Assembly (NCBI RefSeq): GCF_009017415.1
Contig: NC_092406.1
Location: 5,766,001 to 5,830,000 of the forward strand
Length of the DNA stretch: 64,000 bases
Origin: Aspergillus flavus
Lineage: Eukaryota; Ascomycota; Eurotiomycetes; Eurotiales; Aspergillaceae
Reading direction: 5' to 3'
The notes under the pieces: generated by a model
What the model was told of the DNA's origin: nothing
The model's database searches: none
What the model saw: only the letters and a program-made list of their open reading frames with translations
Shown: one piece after another, positions 49,012 through 59,514 of the stretch
Layout of the letters: each line of letters starts with the position of its first letter
How positions within the stretch are numbered: position 1 is the stretch's first letter
Program-made: the position numbers and the translations under genes

Positions 49012-49602
49012 TTGGGGCCGATCAAGAAGAGGAACAATCAGGCAGCTATGAATAATATGAGAATAAAAAATGGGGAAATTGAAGCAGCGTCATCCACCTT
49101 GACTTGAACGGGGGGCTTAGACTTGGGCACCGAAGGGATTCATTGAAGGACGGACGTCATCGGGTAAGGCAGGGCTGTGATAGGTCACGGTATGGGCGGC
49201 GGCTTAGTCGATCTACAGGAGAAGGAAAGGACAACAGCATTCCATTCCATTCCCTTACTTATGAACAAGTATATCGTATTTTGTGTCAATTCACTATACT
49301 ACTACTCTGTGTTTTATTTCTCTCTTATATTTCCCCTTTTTTTTCTTTCCTCTGTTCTTCCCCATTTGAACGCTACTCTGTATATAACCCACCGAACTAT
49401 TCGATTCTAGATCCATTCCAATTTGCCTCTTTTATATCAGGAGCACCGCCTCCTATTCCGCCCCCCCTAGGTTCCCGTACCACGGTTCATACCAACGGCT
49501 GGCAGCATAAACAGTCGATTACATCCGTCGGTCGTAGTGAGAAAGAAGTCTAACGACTACTCACGACAGACCGATCGTTTCAGATTTATCTGAATCTCAA
49601 AC
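49012..49602. promoter_or_regulatory. Shared divergent promoter, NDUFAF2-like / calponin-homology gene
   Basis: 591 bp between start codons, with a T/C-rich stretch at about 49310-49365 leading into the plus-strand leader. No specific site is recognised. Confidence 0.5.
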
Positions 49603-51533
49603 ATGGCTTCCGTTACGTCACTGGATAAGGATTTGCGCAGTCTGCGCCTGTCCCGCTATACCCCGCAGGCTGCCGCAGAAGTCCGCAGCTGGATTGAAGA
49701 AGTCCTCCATGAAAGACTACCAGCCGGAGATCTTCTAGATGCACTCAGAGATGGCGTCGCGCTGTGCCGGTAAGCCTGATAATTACATTTCTTGCATACT
49801 CTCATCGCAATTCGACGTACTAACATAGCCCTAGGTTGGTCAACCTTGCCGTTTCCCCCGGCGTCAAGTATAAGCAGTCATCTATGCCCTTTGTCCAAAT
49901 GGAAAACATCTCACACTTCCTTCGCGCGTGTCAAATCGCACCCCTGAGCCTTCCTCCGCATGATGTTTTCCTTACTGTCGATCTTTATGAGGCCAAGGAT
50001 CCCGCACAGGTCCTGCAGTGTTTGGTGGCCTTCAGTAGAAGGGCTAATGCTCTCCAACCCGGCAAATTCCCCCGCTCGATTGGTCCCCAAAGCAAAGTTG
50101 GTGCTCTAAGCCCCAATGCGACCGGCTCCAGTCAAGGTGCCCATACACCCTCTCGGCCACGGGGACTCAGTAACGCAAACTCCAGCGCCTCTGGATACTC
50201 AAGCCCGGCCAAATCTCCAGGCCCGGTGAGCAGTTGGAGCAAAAGAACGGATGAGCATACGACGATGCCAGCATGGAACATCCACCAATACGGCTATATG
50301 GGCGGTGCCAGTCAAGCCAACCAAGGTGTGGCGTTTGGTGCTCGCCGACAGATCACGACCGCGGCACCAAATGTACCGAGTCTGGCCGAAAAGGAGAAGC
50401 GCAGACGTGAAGAAGAAGAGCGCCAGCGTTTGGAGTTTGAGGAGTCAGAGCGGAGACGTCAAGAGCGAGAGGCAGAAGAAGCGCGCGCGCGAGCAGAGGA
50501 GGAGCGTCGATGGGAGGAGGAAACTGCCCGTCTAAAGGAGCAAGAGCGACGCAAGCTTGAGGAAGAGCGGAAGCAATGGAATGATCAACAGCGACGATGG
50601 GAAGAGGAGGAGGAGCAGCGCCAGCGCGAGGAGAGAGAGGCCGAGGAGAGACTGGAGAAAGAGAGGCTGCGCCGTCGGGAAGTCAATGATACCCGCCTAA
50701 ATGGACAGTTCCTCAGTCAATACCAAGCGAGTCAAGTGGGACCGAACCAAGCTCCCGCCGAATCCTCAGAGAGACGGCGCATAAGGGAACTCGAGCGAGA
50801 GTTAGAGACTGCTAAGCAAAGGGAGGCAGAATATCAGCGCGAGCGCCAGGAGATTCAAGAAAAACAGGCCGCACCTGCTGCGACTCCTGCACCTCGCCCA
50901 GTACCTGTACCTCCTAAGCCCAGCTACAATCTCTCCTCACTCGAATCAGAACGCCGTCTACTTCGCACGGAGTGGAACAAACATCAGACCGAAGAATCAA
51001 TTGCTGAAGCGGCCAACCCCCCTCCTTCCCTACCACCCCGGCCACTCCCAGAGCCGGTCGCTACATCACCTCGGCCCCTTCCGGACCCAACGCTCTATGC
51101 CTCGAAACCCGCCAATCAAGAAAGCCGCGTAGACCGCTTCCTCGCATCCAATCGACCTCCCGTTGCGCCCAAGCCGGCCACTCATCGCCCACAAGACTAC
51201 ACAACAACTGCCGAGGTTGACGCAGAAAATAGCCGCCGCGCAGCGGCACAGCAAAAGACCAAAGCAGGCGGATGGGCCTCCAAGTCATTGCTCGAACGTG
51301 AAATGGAGCGCGAGCGCGAGCGCCAGCGTGAGTGGGAGGAGAACCAAAAGCAAACTCAACAGGCCGCTGCCAACGGCCTAAGAGATGGCAATCTCGGTGT
51401 TGGGCCAGGACAAGGAGCCTGGGATGTGCACCAATACGGCTATATGGGCGGTGACAACCAGAATCGGGGCGGCCATGGCCTGGGAGTTGGAGGCGCAAGG
51501 AGACAGATTATTGGCCCTCGTCCTCCTCCGTGA
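49603..51533 (+). CDS. Calponin-homology (transgelin-like) actin-binding protein with long coiled coil
   Basis: Probably binds or bundles actin. Two exons (49603-49769 and 49835-51533) give 621 residues. A type-3 calponin homology domain spans about 20-130: AAAEVRSWIEEVLHERLPAG, LLDALRDGVALCRLVNL, MENISHFLRACQ and DVFLTVDLYEAKDPAQVLQ. A calponin-like repeat, WNIHQYGYMGGASQANQG with FGARRQI, lies at about 202-228. A highly charged Glu/Arg coiled coil covers about 240-410, and a Pro-rich segment with PPPSLPPRPLP and VPPKPS offers SH3 ligands. A second calponin-like repeat, WDVHQYGYMGG with GARRQI, closes the protein. Yeast Scp1 and fission yeast Stg1 have the CH domain and repeat but are only about 200 residues, so this long form is a filamentous-fungal type. 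The role in endocytic patches or hyphal tips is inference. Confidence 0.85.
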
Positions 51534-51854
51534 TCACATATGTTGAAATCCGGGTAGTATTTCAGTCAAATCCTTTATACCTATTTGTGTTTACCCCGTT
51601 GACGGCGGTTATTCGTGTTTTAGAGTTTGATTCCAATATTGTTCCAAGATCTTGGTGGCTAGCTATAGATAAGCTATGAGCAGCTTGAATAGTTCATTCA
51701 ATCAAGATATAAAAGAAAGCTAAACCACACCAACAAAGGGCATTGGTAACATGCTAAACGCACACAGACAACAAGGGTATCTATACGCCAAACTCAAGCC
51801 CATCAATGAATAGAATCCACCACAACCTTTCCCCCAAACAGCCCAACCCTAACA
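51534..51854. other. Convergent 3' region
   Basis: 321 bp of 3' flank. It contains a Tbf1-like AACCCTAA at 51845-51852 in a position (3' side) that makes promoter use unlikely. Nothing else seen. Confidence 0.6.
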
Positions 51855-53558
51855 TCAATCCGAATCCTCCCCACGCGGAAGAACCTCAACAAGGAACCTC
51901 AACCGCTCCCCACTCTCCTGCAGCCAGCACCACTCCGCATCTTCCGATTTGCGCGCACTCACGCTCTTCTTCGTCTCCGTTTGGGCTTTCTCCGCACGAC
52001 GCTGGATACCCTCTTCTACCGCTTCTTGCAAGTCCGTAGTTACTTTTAGCATGTCGCTGTTTGCGAGTAGGATCAGGAGTGCCTCGAGGAGGATCGACAT
52101 CTTGGTGTTGTCGATTACGCTGTTGGTACTTGCCGCATAAGGGAGGAAACACTCCTCCAGCTTTGCTTGGCTGAGATACTCCTCGTCTGTGTCTGGGGCT
52201 GCGCTCTCGCGGATGCGGAAGAGCAGGCATTCGCAGAGGGTTGTGCACGCCTCTGGGGAGAAATAGGGTAGAGTTGATGGGGTGACGAGAGCCTGGAAGA
52301 CGGGGAGGGAGAGATGGCGGATGTTTTCGACGAAGAGGTGGTACAGTTCCTCGAGGGAAATGAAGTCGTCAGGGAGAGCCTCCGCGACACCGGAGAGAAG
52401 GTGGAGGAGACGTTGGCGGAGGGCTAGGGATTGGAAGCCGCCGTGCGAGGAGACATCGCTGAGTGCGTAGACTGTTGACGTGGTATCGACTGCGTCGGCT
52501 GATTTGACGTCTTTGGCGCGGGTACCTCGTCGGGGGCGTTTGGTTTGCCGGGTAGGCCGTTTTGAGGCCGTGTCTGGGTCGTTCTTGTTGTTGTTATTGT
52601 TGTCGGAGGAGTCATCGTCGTCGTCGGTTAGGTAGTCGCCATATTGGTCTTCGTCGATGTTGACTTGGACTTCGCGTTTCTTGGTGTTCTTGTCTTGTTT
52701 GGGCTTTTTGAGCTCGTGGTGGAAGACCTCGCGGAATTCGTTGACAGAGGTCGAGCCCCCGTCTGCGAAGATCGCGCGGAGGATCCGTCGGTTGCGCCCG
52801 TATCCTGCTGTTGTTTCGGTGATGTAGCGGAAGATCAGACTGTCTTTGAGGACTTTATGATCTATGTTTGTGTTGCGGTCGCTCATTCTTTTGCGTTCGT
52901 TCCAGTCGTCTTCGAGCACTTCGCACATGTATTCGAGCCAGATTTGCCATTTCTCCCACCGTTCGCGGTGAAGCACGGAACAGTTGAATGCCCAGCCGAC
53001 TGCATGCCAGAAGTCCTCTGCGCGGGACCATACGGAGGCAGACTGGGCCAGGTCGAGGTTCAGCGGTTTCGTATCATCGTCTGGGGGTTGCTCGTCTTCG
53101 GCGCGTCGGCGGCGCCCATGGCGGGAGGCCTCGAAGTGGGTGAAGGAGAATGCGGTTCCGAGTTTGGCGGATACTGGTCCGGCGATGGTGTTTGCGAGGC
53201 GGAGGAGTCGCAGGGAGACATTGGAGGCTTCTTCTTGCTCGGCGGTTTTGGCCCGGGTGGTGGTTGAGGGGTGGACGAGGAATGTAGCGGCGAGGGCGAG
53301 ATGCTGGGGCGACGGGACGTAGACTGGCGTTGGAGGGATCGTGCCTGTGGTGATAATATTTAGGAGTAGGTTTAGGGCTTGCGTGTCTGGTTGACGGACG
53401 CCGCGGTCAGTTCGATGGTCAAGTGAATTGCGGGGAGTGAGGGGAGGCGGACAGAGCTTCTCTTCGAAGAAAATGCCTATATGTTGGACCAGTTCAAAGG
53501 GAAGTGTCCTGGCATGACGATAGAGAGGCGAGGGCGCCTCTTCATCTGCCACTGCCAT
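51855..53558 (-). CDS. Uncharacterised 567-residue protein
   Basis: One uninterrupted frame from ATG at 53558. I do not recognise a family. The N-terminal part is helical and well mixed (FELVQHIGIFFEEKLCPPPL, LNLLLNIITTGTIPPTPVYV, VSLRLLRLANTIAGPVSAKL). A Trp-rich block follows (SVWSRAEDFWHAVGWAFNCS, WEKWQIWLEYMCEVLEDDW), then RYITETTAGYGRNRRILRAI. The middle, about 300-355, is low complexity: Asp, Ser and Asn runs coded by trinucleotide repeats, then a Lys/Arg cluster that could be a nuclear signal (RPTRQTKRPRRG). The C-terminal third is again helical (LRQRLLHLLSGVAEALPDDF, MSILLEALLILLANSDML). Composition and length say it is real. A nuclear role is only suggested by the basic cluster. Confidence 0.75.
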   Translation of the reverse strand: MAVADEEAPSPLYRHARTLPFELVQHIGIFFEEKLCPPPLTPRNSLDHRTDRGVRQPDTQALNLLLNIITTGTIPPTPVYVPSPQHLALAATFLVHPSTTTRAKTAEQEEASNVSLRLLRLANTIAGPVSAKLGTAFSFTHFEASRHGRRRRAEDEQPPDDDTKPLNLDLAQSASVWSRAEDFWHAVGWAFNCSVLHRERWEKWQIWLEYMCEVLEDDWNERKRMSDRNTNIDHKVLKDSLIFRYITETTAGYGRNRRILRAIFADGGSTSVNEFREVFHHELKKPKQDKNTKKREVQVNIDEDQYGDYLTDDDDDSSDNNNNNKNDPDTASKRPTRQTKRPRRGTRAKDVKSADAVDTTSTVYALSDVSSHGGFQSLALRQRLLHLLSGVAEALPDDFISLEELYHLFVENIRHLSLPVFQALVTPSTLPYFSPEACTTLCECLLFRIRESAAPDTDEEYLSQAKLEECFLPYAASTNSVIDNTKMSILLEALLILLANSDMLKVTTDLQEAVEEGIQRRAEKAQTETKKSVSARKSEDAEWCWLQESGERLRFLVEVLPRGEDSD

Positions 53559-53880
53559 TGACTGAGCTGTTTACTTGTCGGTTGAGAGATGTGATGTTGT
53601 AGAAGGCTGAGAATCGCGGTGTCGCGACTTCTTATCGATATGCGACAACCACGTGTAATAACAATTACCCTGGTCATGGTCATTGATCCGTAGTTTGTGT
53701 TTCACAATTGATATGGATATCAATCTACCGATTGTATCCCAAGTTTCAAGTACCTGGCTTACATTAAAAATCAAACAGATCTTCGTTATTTGATCTACAC
53801 AGTATATTACCATAGCGTGAAGTATATAATGTCTACGTAGTATATATTCTAAATTAAAGAACAGATAATCACCAATTCAA
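53559..53880. other. Upstream flank of the 567-residue gene and tRNA
   Basis: 322 bp, AT-rich, which must contain the promoter of the minus-strand gene and the 5' flank of the tRNA. No specific site is recognised. Confidence 0.5.
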
Positions 53881-53966
53881 GGTGCTGTAGTGTAGTGGTT
53901 ATCATGCTTCGTTGTGGTTAGTCCCACAGCCCCGAATCGACCTGGGTTCGATTCCCAGCAGCGCCA
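53881..53966 (+). tRNA. tRNA-His (GTG), with 14-nt intron
   Basis: The acceptor stem GGTGCTG pairs with CAGCGCC, discriminator A. The D arm contains GTGTAGTGGTTATCAT. The anticodon stem CTTCG/CGAAT (first pair C-T mismatched) carries loop T-T-GTG-G-C with anticodon GTG at 53914-53916. The T arm is CTGGG-TTCGATT-CCCAG. An intron of 14 nt (53918-53931) follows base 37, the normal place. It contains CCACA, which pairs with TGTGG around the anticodon as in other pre-tRNAs. A/B-box sequences are internal. Confidence 0.93.
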
Positions 53967-55345
53967 ATGGCGTTAGATAACTTGATTGGTCCTTCTTTTT
54001 TGCATTTCTCAGATTCTTGTTATCTTCTTATCTACCCCCTTTTTTTTGTCCTCTATACATACGGAAGGGGTGGTTTGCACATTGGAGCCCCTATATTGAT
54101 AGCCCTAATCTTTTTTTTTTTTCACTCGATTAGATGGTAGATCAATTTTCCGTTCGTAAGGGAATTCAGTGTAACAAGGGATCTTCCTGATTTACCTCTT
54201 CCATATTATAGCCGAGAGATATATATACATGTCCTTCTGTTGTAAGGGAGTCAATACTACCGCCCAGTGTATATACTAGTAATTAGGTGATCCCCCTTAC
54301 CTGTACTGCATAGATAGTTAGTATTCGATATTAAGTAATTCCCTGACCGACGCAGCACAATGGCAATGATGACCACTAACATAGCGGGTAGCATACCAAC
54401 AATAACCCCAATACTTCATGCAAACCTGTAGATGCCATGCATGCACAACGATGACCGGTCCCGCCCATCAACTCCACAGCCCGAAGATGAGCCCCAGTTA
54501 CATACGTATGGTCAGCTAATTAAAGAACCTAACGTAAACCGGACTTGAGTTAGATAGTCTAGTATGAATAACCCCTAATCGAAACGGTAGATAGGAGTTT
54601 ATAGTATCGCCAACGACGCCATGGCAATGTAAAACCATCTCTAACATACCACTTCTAGGCACACGAACCCAAACCACAAGCCGAGGTTCCGAACAAATCC
54701 AATCAGCATCCAATATAGGGTTAATTGCTGTATCCCTCATGTGACCCAACAGAGCTGCATGATCTAGATTGACCCTAATGCAATAGACGTAATTTCCGCC
54801 CAAAATGGCATAAGCCAAGACATCAGTTTCGAAAAATTTGCAAAAACAATTCCTACGTTAAGCTCATTCTGATCATGCTGTTGCGTACGGGTGCAGATGG
54901 TAGAATGTGTAGGCTGCGAAGCCAGTCACCGAGAGTATGTTTCATAGATTAAAACCCATATACACCGTAAGATGCAAGTAGCAAATGCCCTTAGTTCTAG
55001 ACACGTGGTTACAAGAGCCAGAACAGCTGGTTCCTGTCCTCTATCAAAGATTTCCGCGACCCCATATTCTATTGTATTTTTCTTTTCGACATTTTTGGTT
55101 CTTTTGTCCCTCTTCGCTTTTGATGCCTCCTGTACTCCATGCTATCACTTCATCCCGCTTCCCAGCAAACAAAAGTATCTGACAGGGTAGAATAGCAGAG
55201 TTCCGGCCAATTTCAGAACGGGGGTAGCCCCTGAAACATGAAACAATTATTACAAGACAGAGAAAGGAAGGATAATGGGTGCCAAGTGGAGAATATTATC
55301 AAGAAAAAAAAAAAGGAAAGTAAATAGAGAAAGAAACAGGAATAT
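53967..55345. other. 1.4 kb without a recognised gene
   Basis: AT-rich spacer between tRNA-His and the 3' end of the Orm gene. Only the Pol III terminator and T-runs near 54110-54122 stand out. Confidence 0.6.
53996..54001 (+). terminator. RNA polymerase III T-run behind tRNA-His
   Basis: Six T residues 30 nt after the tRNA 3' end, the usual Pol III stop signal. Confidence 0.7.
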
Positions 55346-56018
55346 CTACTCCTCTGGTTCGGGAGAGAAAAGACCTATTCGCAGGCGGTGGGACTGTGGC
55401 CAAGTTAGCAAGACATGGGTATAGATACCGTTGGGCCAAGGAGAACGTACAAATGGAAGCTTCGGAATAACCACTCCCAGAGTAGCTAAGAAGTTGATGG
55501 TGAAATACGTCAAGTCGTAATGAGTATAATGCGTGCTGAGAAGGAAAAGACAGATCGGCACGCATAGCAAGAACTTCTTCGTCGGGGTATATTGATCTCC
55601 ATTGTCAATTTGCTCCCACATGTTGAGATTATCATAGGCACCCGCGTTGAATTCGAAAGGGATGCCCCGCACCCAGTGGAACATAAGGAACGAGCCGAAC
55701 ATGTAGCTGATATTGGTCAAGGTCCATGAGGTTTCCTGCGAGACTCCGGGAATGATGTCGTAGAAGATCTTCAGGGCAATGATTAAAACGAAATGAATGG
55801 TCCAGGCACCTGTCATGAGCACGTCTCCAGTTAGCTCCCCGGCACCATTATTATGCATGTATAGAGTCCATGTCGATGCACTCACCCTTGGCATTGACCC
55901 AATTCGCATTTAGATTGGGCAAGGCGGCCTGGTCACTGGTGCGCTCAATGGATTCCGGCGGCTCCTGGTAAATGATGCTGCTTGACCGTCTCCTCCGTCC
56001 ACCTTTGTTCTGGGACAT
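55346..56018 (-). CDS. orm1: ORMDL-family regulator of serine palmitoyltransferase
   Basis: ER membrane protein of the Orm/ORMDL family, which restrains serine palmitoyltransferase and so sphingolipid synthesis. Exons 56018-55886, 55809-55451 and 55393-55346. The first ATG gives MSQNKGGRRRRSSSIIYQEP. The frame is open further up, but only from a GTG. The cytosolic N-terminus has RRRRSSS, fitting the RxRxxS site phosphorylated by Ypk1-type kinases in yeast Orm proteins. The core is NLNANWVNAKGAWTIHFVLI, QETSWTLTNISYMFGSFLMF, HWVRGIPFEF, YDNLNMWEQIDNG and FLLCVPICLFLLSTHYTHYD, then FLATLGVVIPKLP. The terminal intron (55450-55394, 57 nt) is a multiple of three with no stop, so retention would insert 19 residues. 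Spliced, the end reads KLPFSHRLRIGLFSPEPEE, like other family members. Confidence 0.95.
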
Positions 56019-57179
56019 GCTGGAATCCGGACTCAACCGTTGCGGTTGAGTATCCACCCCCGGGGGGAAGGAAATGGTACGGGGAACTGCGAGGGAAGAC
56101 ACTTTGGCGGTATTGAACGGGGGAAGACCGTGGGATCGAGGGAAGATGGTGGGAGAGGAGAAGGCGAAGAGGGTTGATTGGGAGGAGGATCGGAAAAAAG
56201 AGCGGCCAAGACAGTTCCAATCGGGGTGGAATCACACTTGTAGCTAATACGTAAGTAAGTTGTTTGCTAACGCAGAAGTAGCAGAGGATCTGATCCGTCT
56301 TTCAGTTCACTTCCGACCGTCAGATTGGATGATCGGCAGCTGTTTGGGTCACGGGATGTTCGCCAATCCGAGGGGGGGCAAAAAAAATGGATGAATTGGG
56401 GGTATTTTTAGGCAGAACGTAAATTCAGTGTCACCAAAAAAAGATAATATGGTAAATAAAGAGAGTGGCAATTATATCCAGGGATTTATGAACACAAGGA
56501 TAGACTTCTGCTATAACGACTTGATACAGAACCAAAAACAATGAAAATAGTTTGGGGAATATAAAGATGATATATAAAAGTAGGATATTCAATCGTAGAA
56601 CGAAGAGGGGGCAAAAAGGGAATAAAAGACAACAATAATACCAATACTAAGGTAAGGTACGGAATAAACCCCTACTAATTATAGTCCGAGACGGTCCAGA
56701 AGCAACCGAAGAACAAATGAATAAGTTAATTTTGATCTATCTTTCTTCTAGCTAAATATTAATAGAATGATCGAGACTTCGTAGTAGTTTAACATCTGCA
56801 ACTTGCGTACACCGGGTTGTTCTAGACAACAATTTTATCTCACCAGCAGCTCAACTATTCAATAGTCCAAGGAATTTGTTCGATAAACTTGTTATTCCAT
56901 TTATTCTCCACAAATATTCACTCCGCCAGACCCTATGGGATTGATAGACATTGAAATTGCCTGTGGTATTGAGTATTTCCGATACACCAGTAGAGCGATA
57001 GACTACTAAACATGCATCAAATGTACTGCCGGGCGGAAGTTCTTCTATCCGATACTGCACCGATGGTCACTTTCAACTGCCGTAAATTTTAAGAAACTAA
57101 CACTCCACCTCAGGCAATCGTTTTCTCAATTCACGCGTTTTCTAATAGCTTTGTCTGCCCTTCAGCTTTTGATCACAGT
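56019..57179. promoter_or_regulatory. Divergent upstream region, orm1 / Air-like gene
   Basis: 1161 bp between the start codons, so both promoters lie here. The part next to orm1 is GC-richer and purine-rich; the middle (56400-56800) is AT-rich. No specific site is recognised. Confidence 0.5.
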
Positions 57180-59114
57180 ATGCCTGACTCACCAGGTGAT
57201 GACAATAACGATTCTAGAACAGCCTCGGTTGGTGCACAGCGCAATCGTGCCACCAGCACCAATGGCTCGCGACAGAGCTCCATAGACAGCAATTCGCACC
57301 CCAGGAAAAGACAACGAAGGAATGGAAAGGGGGAGCCCACAGATGCGCGCGACTTTGTCCCTCAAGGTGCCACCTTCAGCGCAAACACATTAGAGGTCGA
57401 CCCGGATAGTACGTCCAGCTCTGGCTCCTCAAGCAGCGATGATGAATCCAATTCCTCGGATGATGGAAACGAGGCTTCCTCTCAGGCTGGGCCCCAATCC
57501 GCAGCGGCTCCCAACTGGAATAAGGCCAGTAAAAGTACCATCAGGACTTCACTGAACAAACGGGGAAACAAGGCAAATGAGGGCGAACATGATTCTCGGT
57601 TTGATGCGGTCAATGATAAATACTGGCGCAGTCGCAGCGAATCTGTTTCGAATGGTGGCGACAACGATAATGTGTCACAGACCAACAGTGATGGTGCCTC
57701 AGAAGAGGGAGAAGTACAGGAAGATGATTCTTCTGACTCTAGCCGAATGCATCTATCGGGGGACTCCGACGATTCATCCCTGGACTCAGAGGCCGACGAC
57801 TCGATACTATTGAATATCAATGCCCGTGGTCAGACACAGAACGCTAGTCAGAAACAAAACGGGGTGCAGGACGATGATTACGATCCAGAGTCTCTTCCGG
57901 TTTCTCAAAGTATTACCAATGGACATACCTTTGGCGGGGCCGCAGATGGTTCTGCGACGACTTCGAAGGAGGAGGCATTCCGTCACTTTGCCCAGAAATA
58001 CCCCACAAACCCCGAGACACTTGCTGATCTTAATCGTGAAGATATGGATGCCCAAGCGAAGTATGTCTTCTACGATCGCGAGATTAATGACATAAACCTG
58101 CAATTACCAGTAGCCTGCATTGAATGCATGCGGGAGGGCCATCTTGCTGAAGTGTGTCCATACAAAGAGGTGCGTTCTGAAACTACCAACCCGCTTTTCC
58201 AGGGAGCTTGCTGCACTGCATCGGACACAGTGGGTACTGACCGCTTATAGTGTGTGCATTGCGGTGCTTGGGATAAACACCAGAGCAGTTTCTGTCCTTC
58301 GTGGAGAAGATGTCAGAAGTGCCGGGAGCGTGGTCACGACCAGCGCGATTGCTCTTCGCTCCTGAAAGGTTCCGCATCTGAGATTCCCTGTGATCTGTGT
58401 GGATCTTCAGCTCACATGGAGCTCGAGTGTGATTTCATGTGGAAAGCTCATCGGCAAGAGCCGCAATCCGGGCCCGTGCTTGTATCCATATCTTGCTCTC
58501 ATTGTACCAGCAGCCACCATTTGGTCGGTGACTGCCCATCCCTTCCGCAACCTTTGAAATCTTCGTCCTGGACGTTGAAAGGAGTTGATCCGAATATGGT
58601 TACCAATATCAATTCTGTGGTCAACGGTAGGGGCGGACCTTCGTCTAGAGGTCGAGGTGGGATGAAGATTAGGGGCCGTGCTGATGTACACTCCTCTCCG
58701 GATGACAGCGATGACTTGATGACTAGACGACGGCCCGTAGGTCGTGGTGGAAACCGAGGCAATATCCGGATTGGTAGTGGAATTGGGAAGAACAAGAACC
58801 TAGCGCCGGCCGGCTCGCGAGGCCCAGATATGGATTCTCGTCAGTTTTACAGGGATCGTCAGGATTTCCATTCGGGCAACGCACGCCAGCGCTCCTTGTC
58901 CCCCAACCCTCGCCGCGGAAGAGGCAAGGATACCTGGCAACCTGCACCTCGTTCACCGCCACGAGGCCAGTCCAGGCCTCCTCCTCGTGGGGGAAGAGGC
59001 GGTGGCCGGGGACGTGGCGGACGTGGCAATGGTAATAAACGAGGGGGTAACGGCGACAATTACCGCCCGATGCCGAGTGCCGCTAAAAAGGCTTGGGATA
59101 AGTATAGACTCTGA
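57180..59114 (+). CDS. Air1/Air2-like zinc-knuckle RNA-binding protein (TRAMP complex)
   Basis: Likely RNA-binding subunit of the nuclear TRAMP polyadenylation complex, which hands RNAs to the exosome. Two exons (57180-58169 and 58251-59114) give 617 residues. The first 280 are Ser/Asp/Glu-rich and disordered, with a basic cluster HPRKRQRRNGKG. Five closely spaced CCHC knuckles follow: CIECMREGHLAEVC, CVHCGAWDKHQSSFC (second exon start), CQKCRERGHDQRDC, CDLCGSSAHMELEC and CSHCTSSHHLVGDC. This five-knuckle row is the Air1/2 layout. The tail is an RGG/Pro-rich region (GRGGPSSRGRGGMKIRGR, PPRGGRGGGRGRGGRG), ending AAKKAWDKYRL. RGG tails in Air proteins are arginine-methylation targets. The intron splits the second knuckle from the first, and without its removal the frame stops. 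Confidence 0.87.
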
Positions 59115-59514
59115 TCCATAGGTCACTAATACAGCGCAGGTGATTGCTGGGCTGGTTGTATGTATTGCGACATCCCATTTACGCCTGGCGCCTATAGTAA
59201 CTTGATTGGTACATGATACCCTTGGCTAACATACATATTTCTTGTGTTGATTGCACTTATCATGCACTTCAATGCCACCTGGCGTATTTACAACCTCGTG
59301 CCTGACCTTTTGATCAGGTCTTTATCTACTGAGGTAACTGTGTCTGTACATAAACACGACGGATACGAGCAGCCACACGGGCCGTGGCAATGAACAGCAG
59401 CATGCCACCTGAATTACATGAGCCAAGAGGGTTCGGACTATTTGTCTAATCTTGGATCTAGGCACACCGGTGGCTGTCGAGCATCGGTGACGAGGTATGG
59501 CATAAGCCGACCTA
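59115..59514. other. Convergent 3' region
   Basis: 400 bp of 3' flank between the Air-like and HAD genes. Nothing else seen. Confidence 0.6.
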
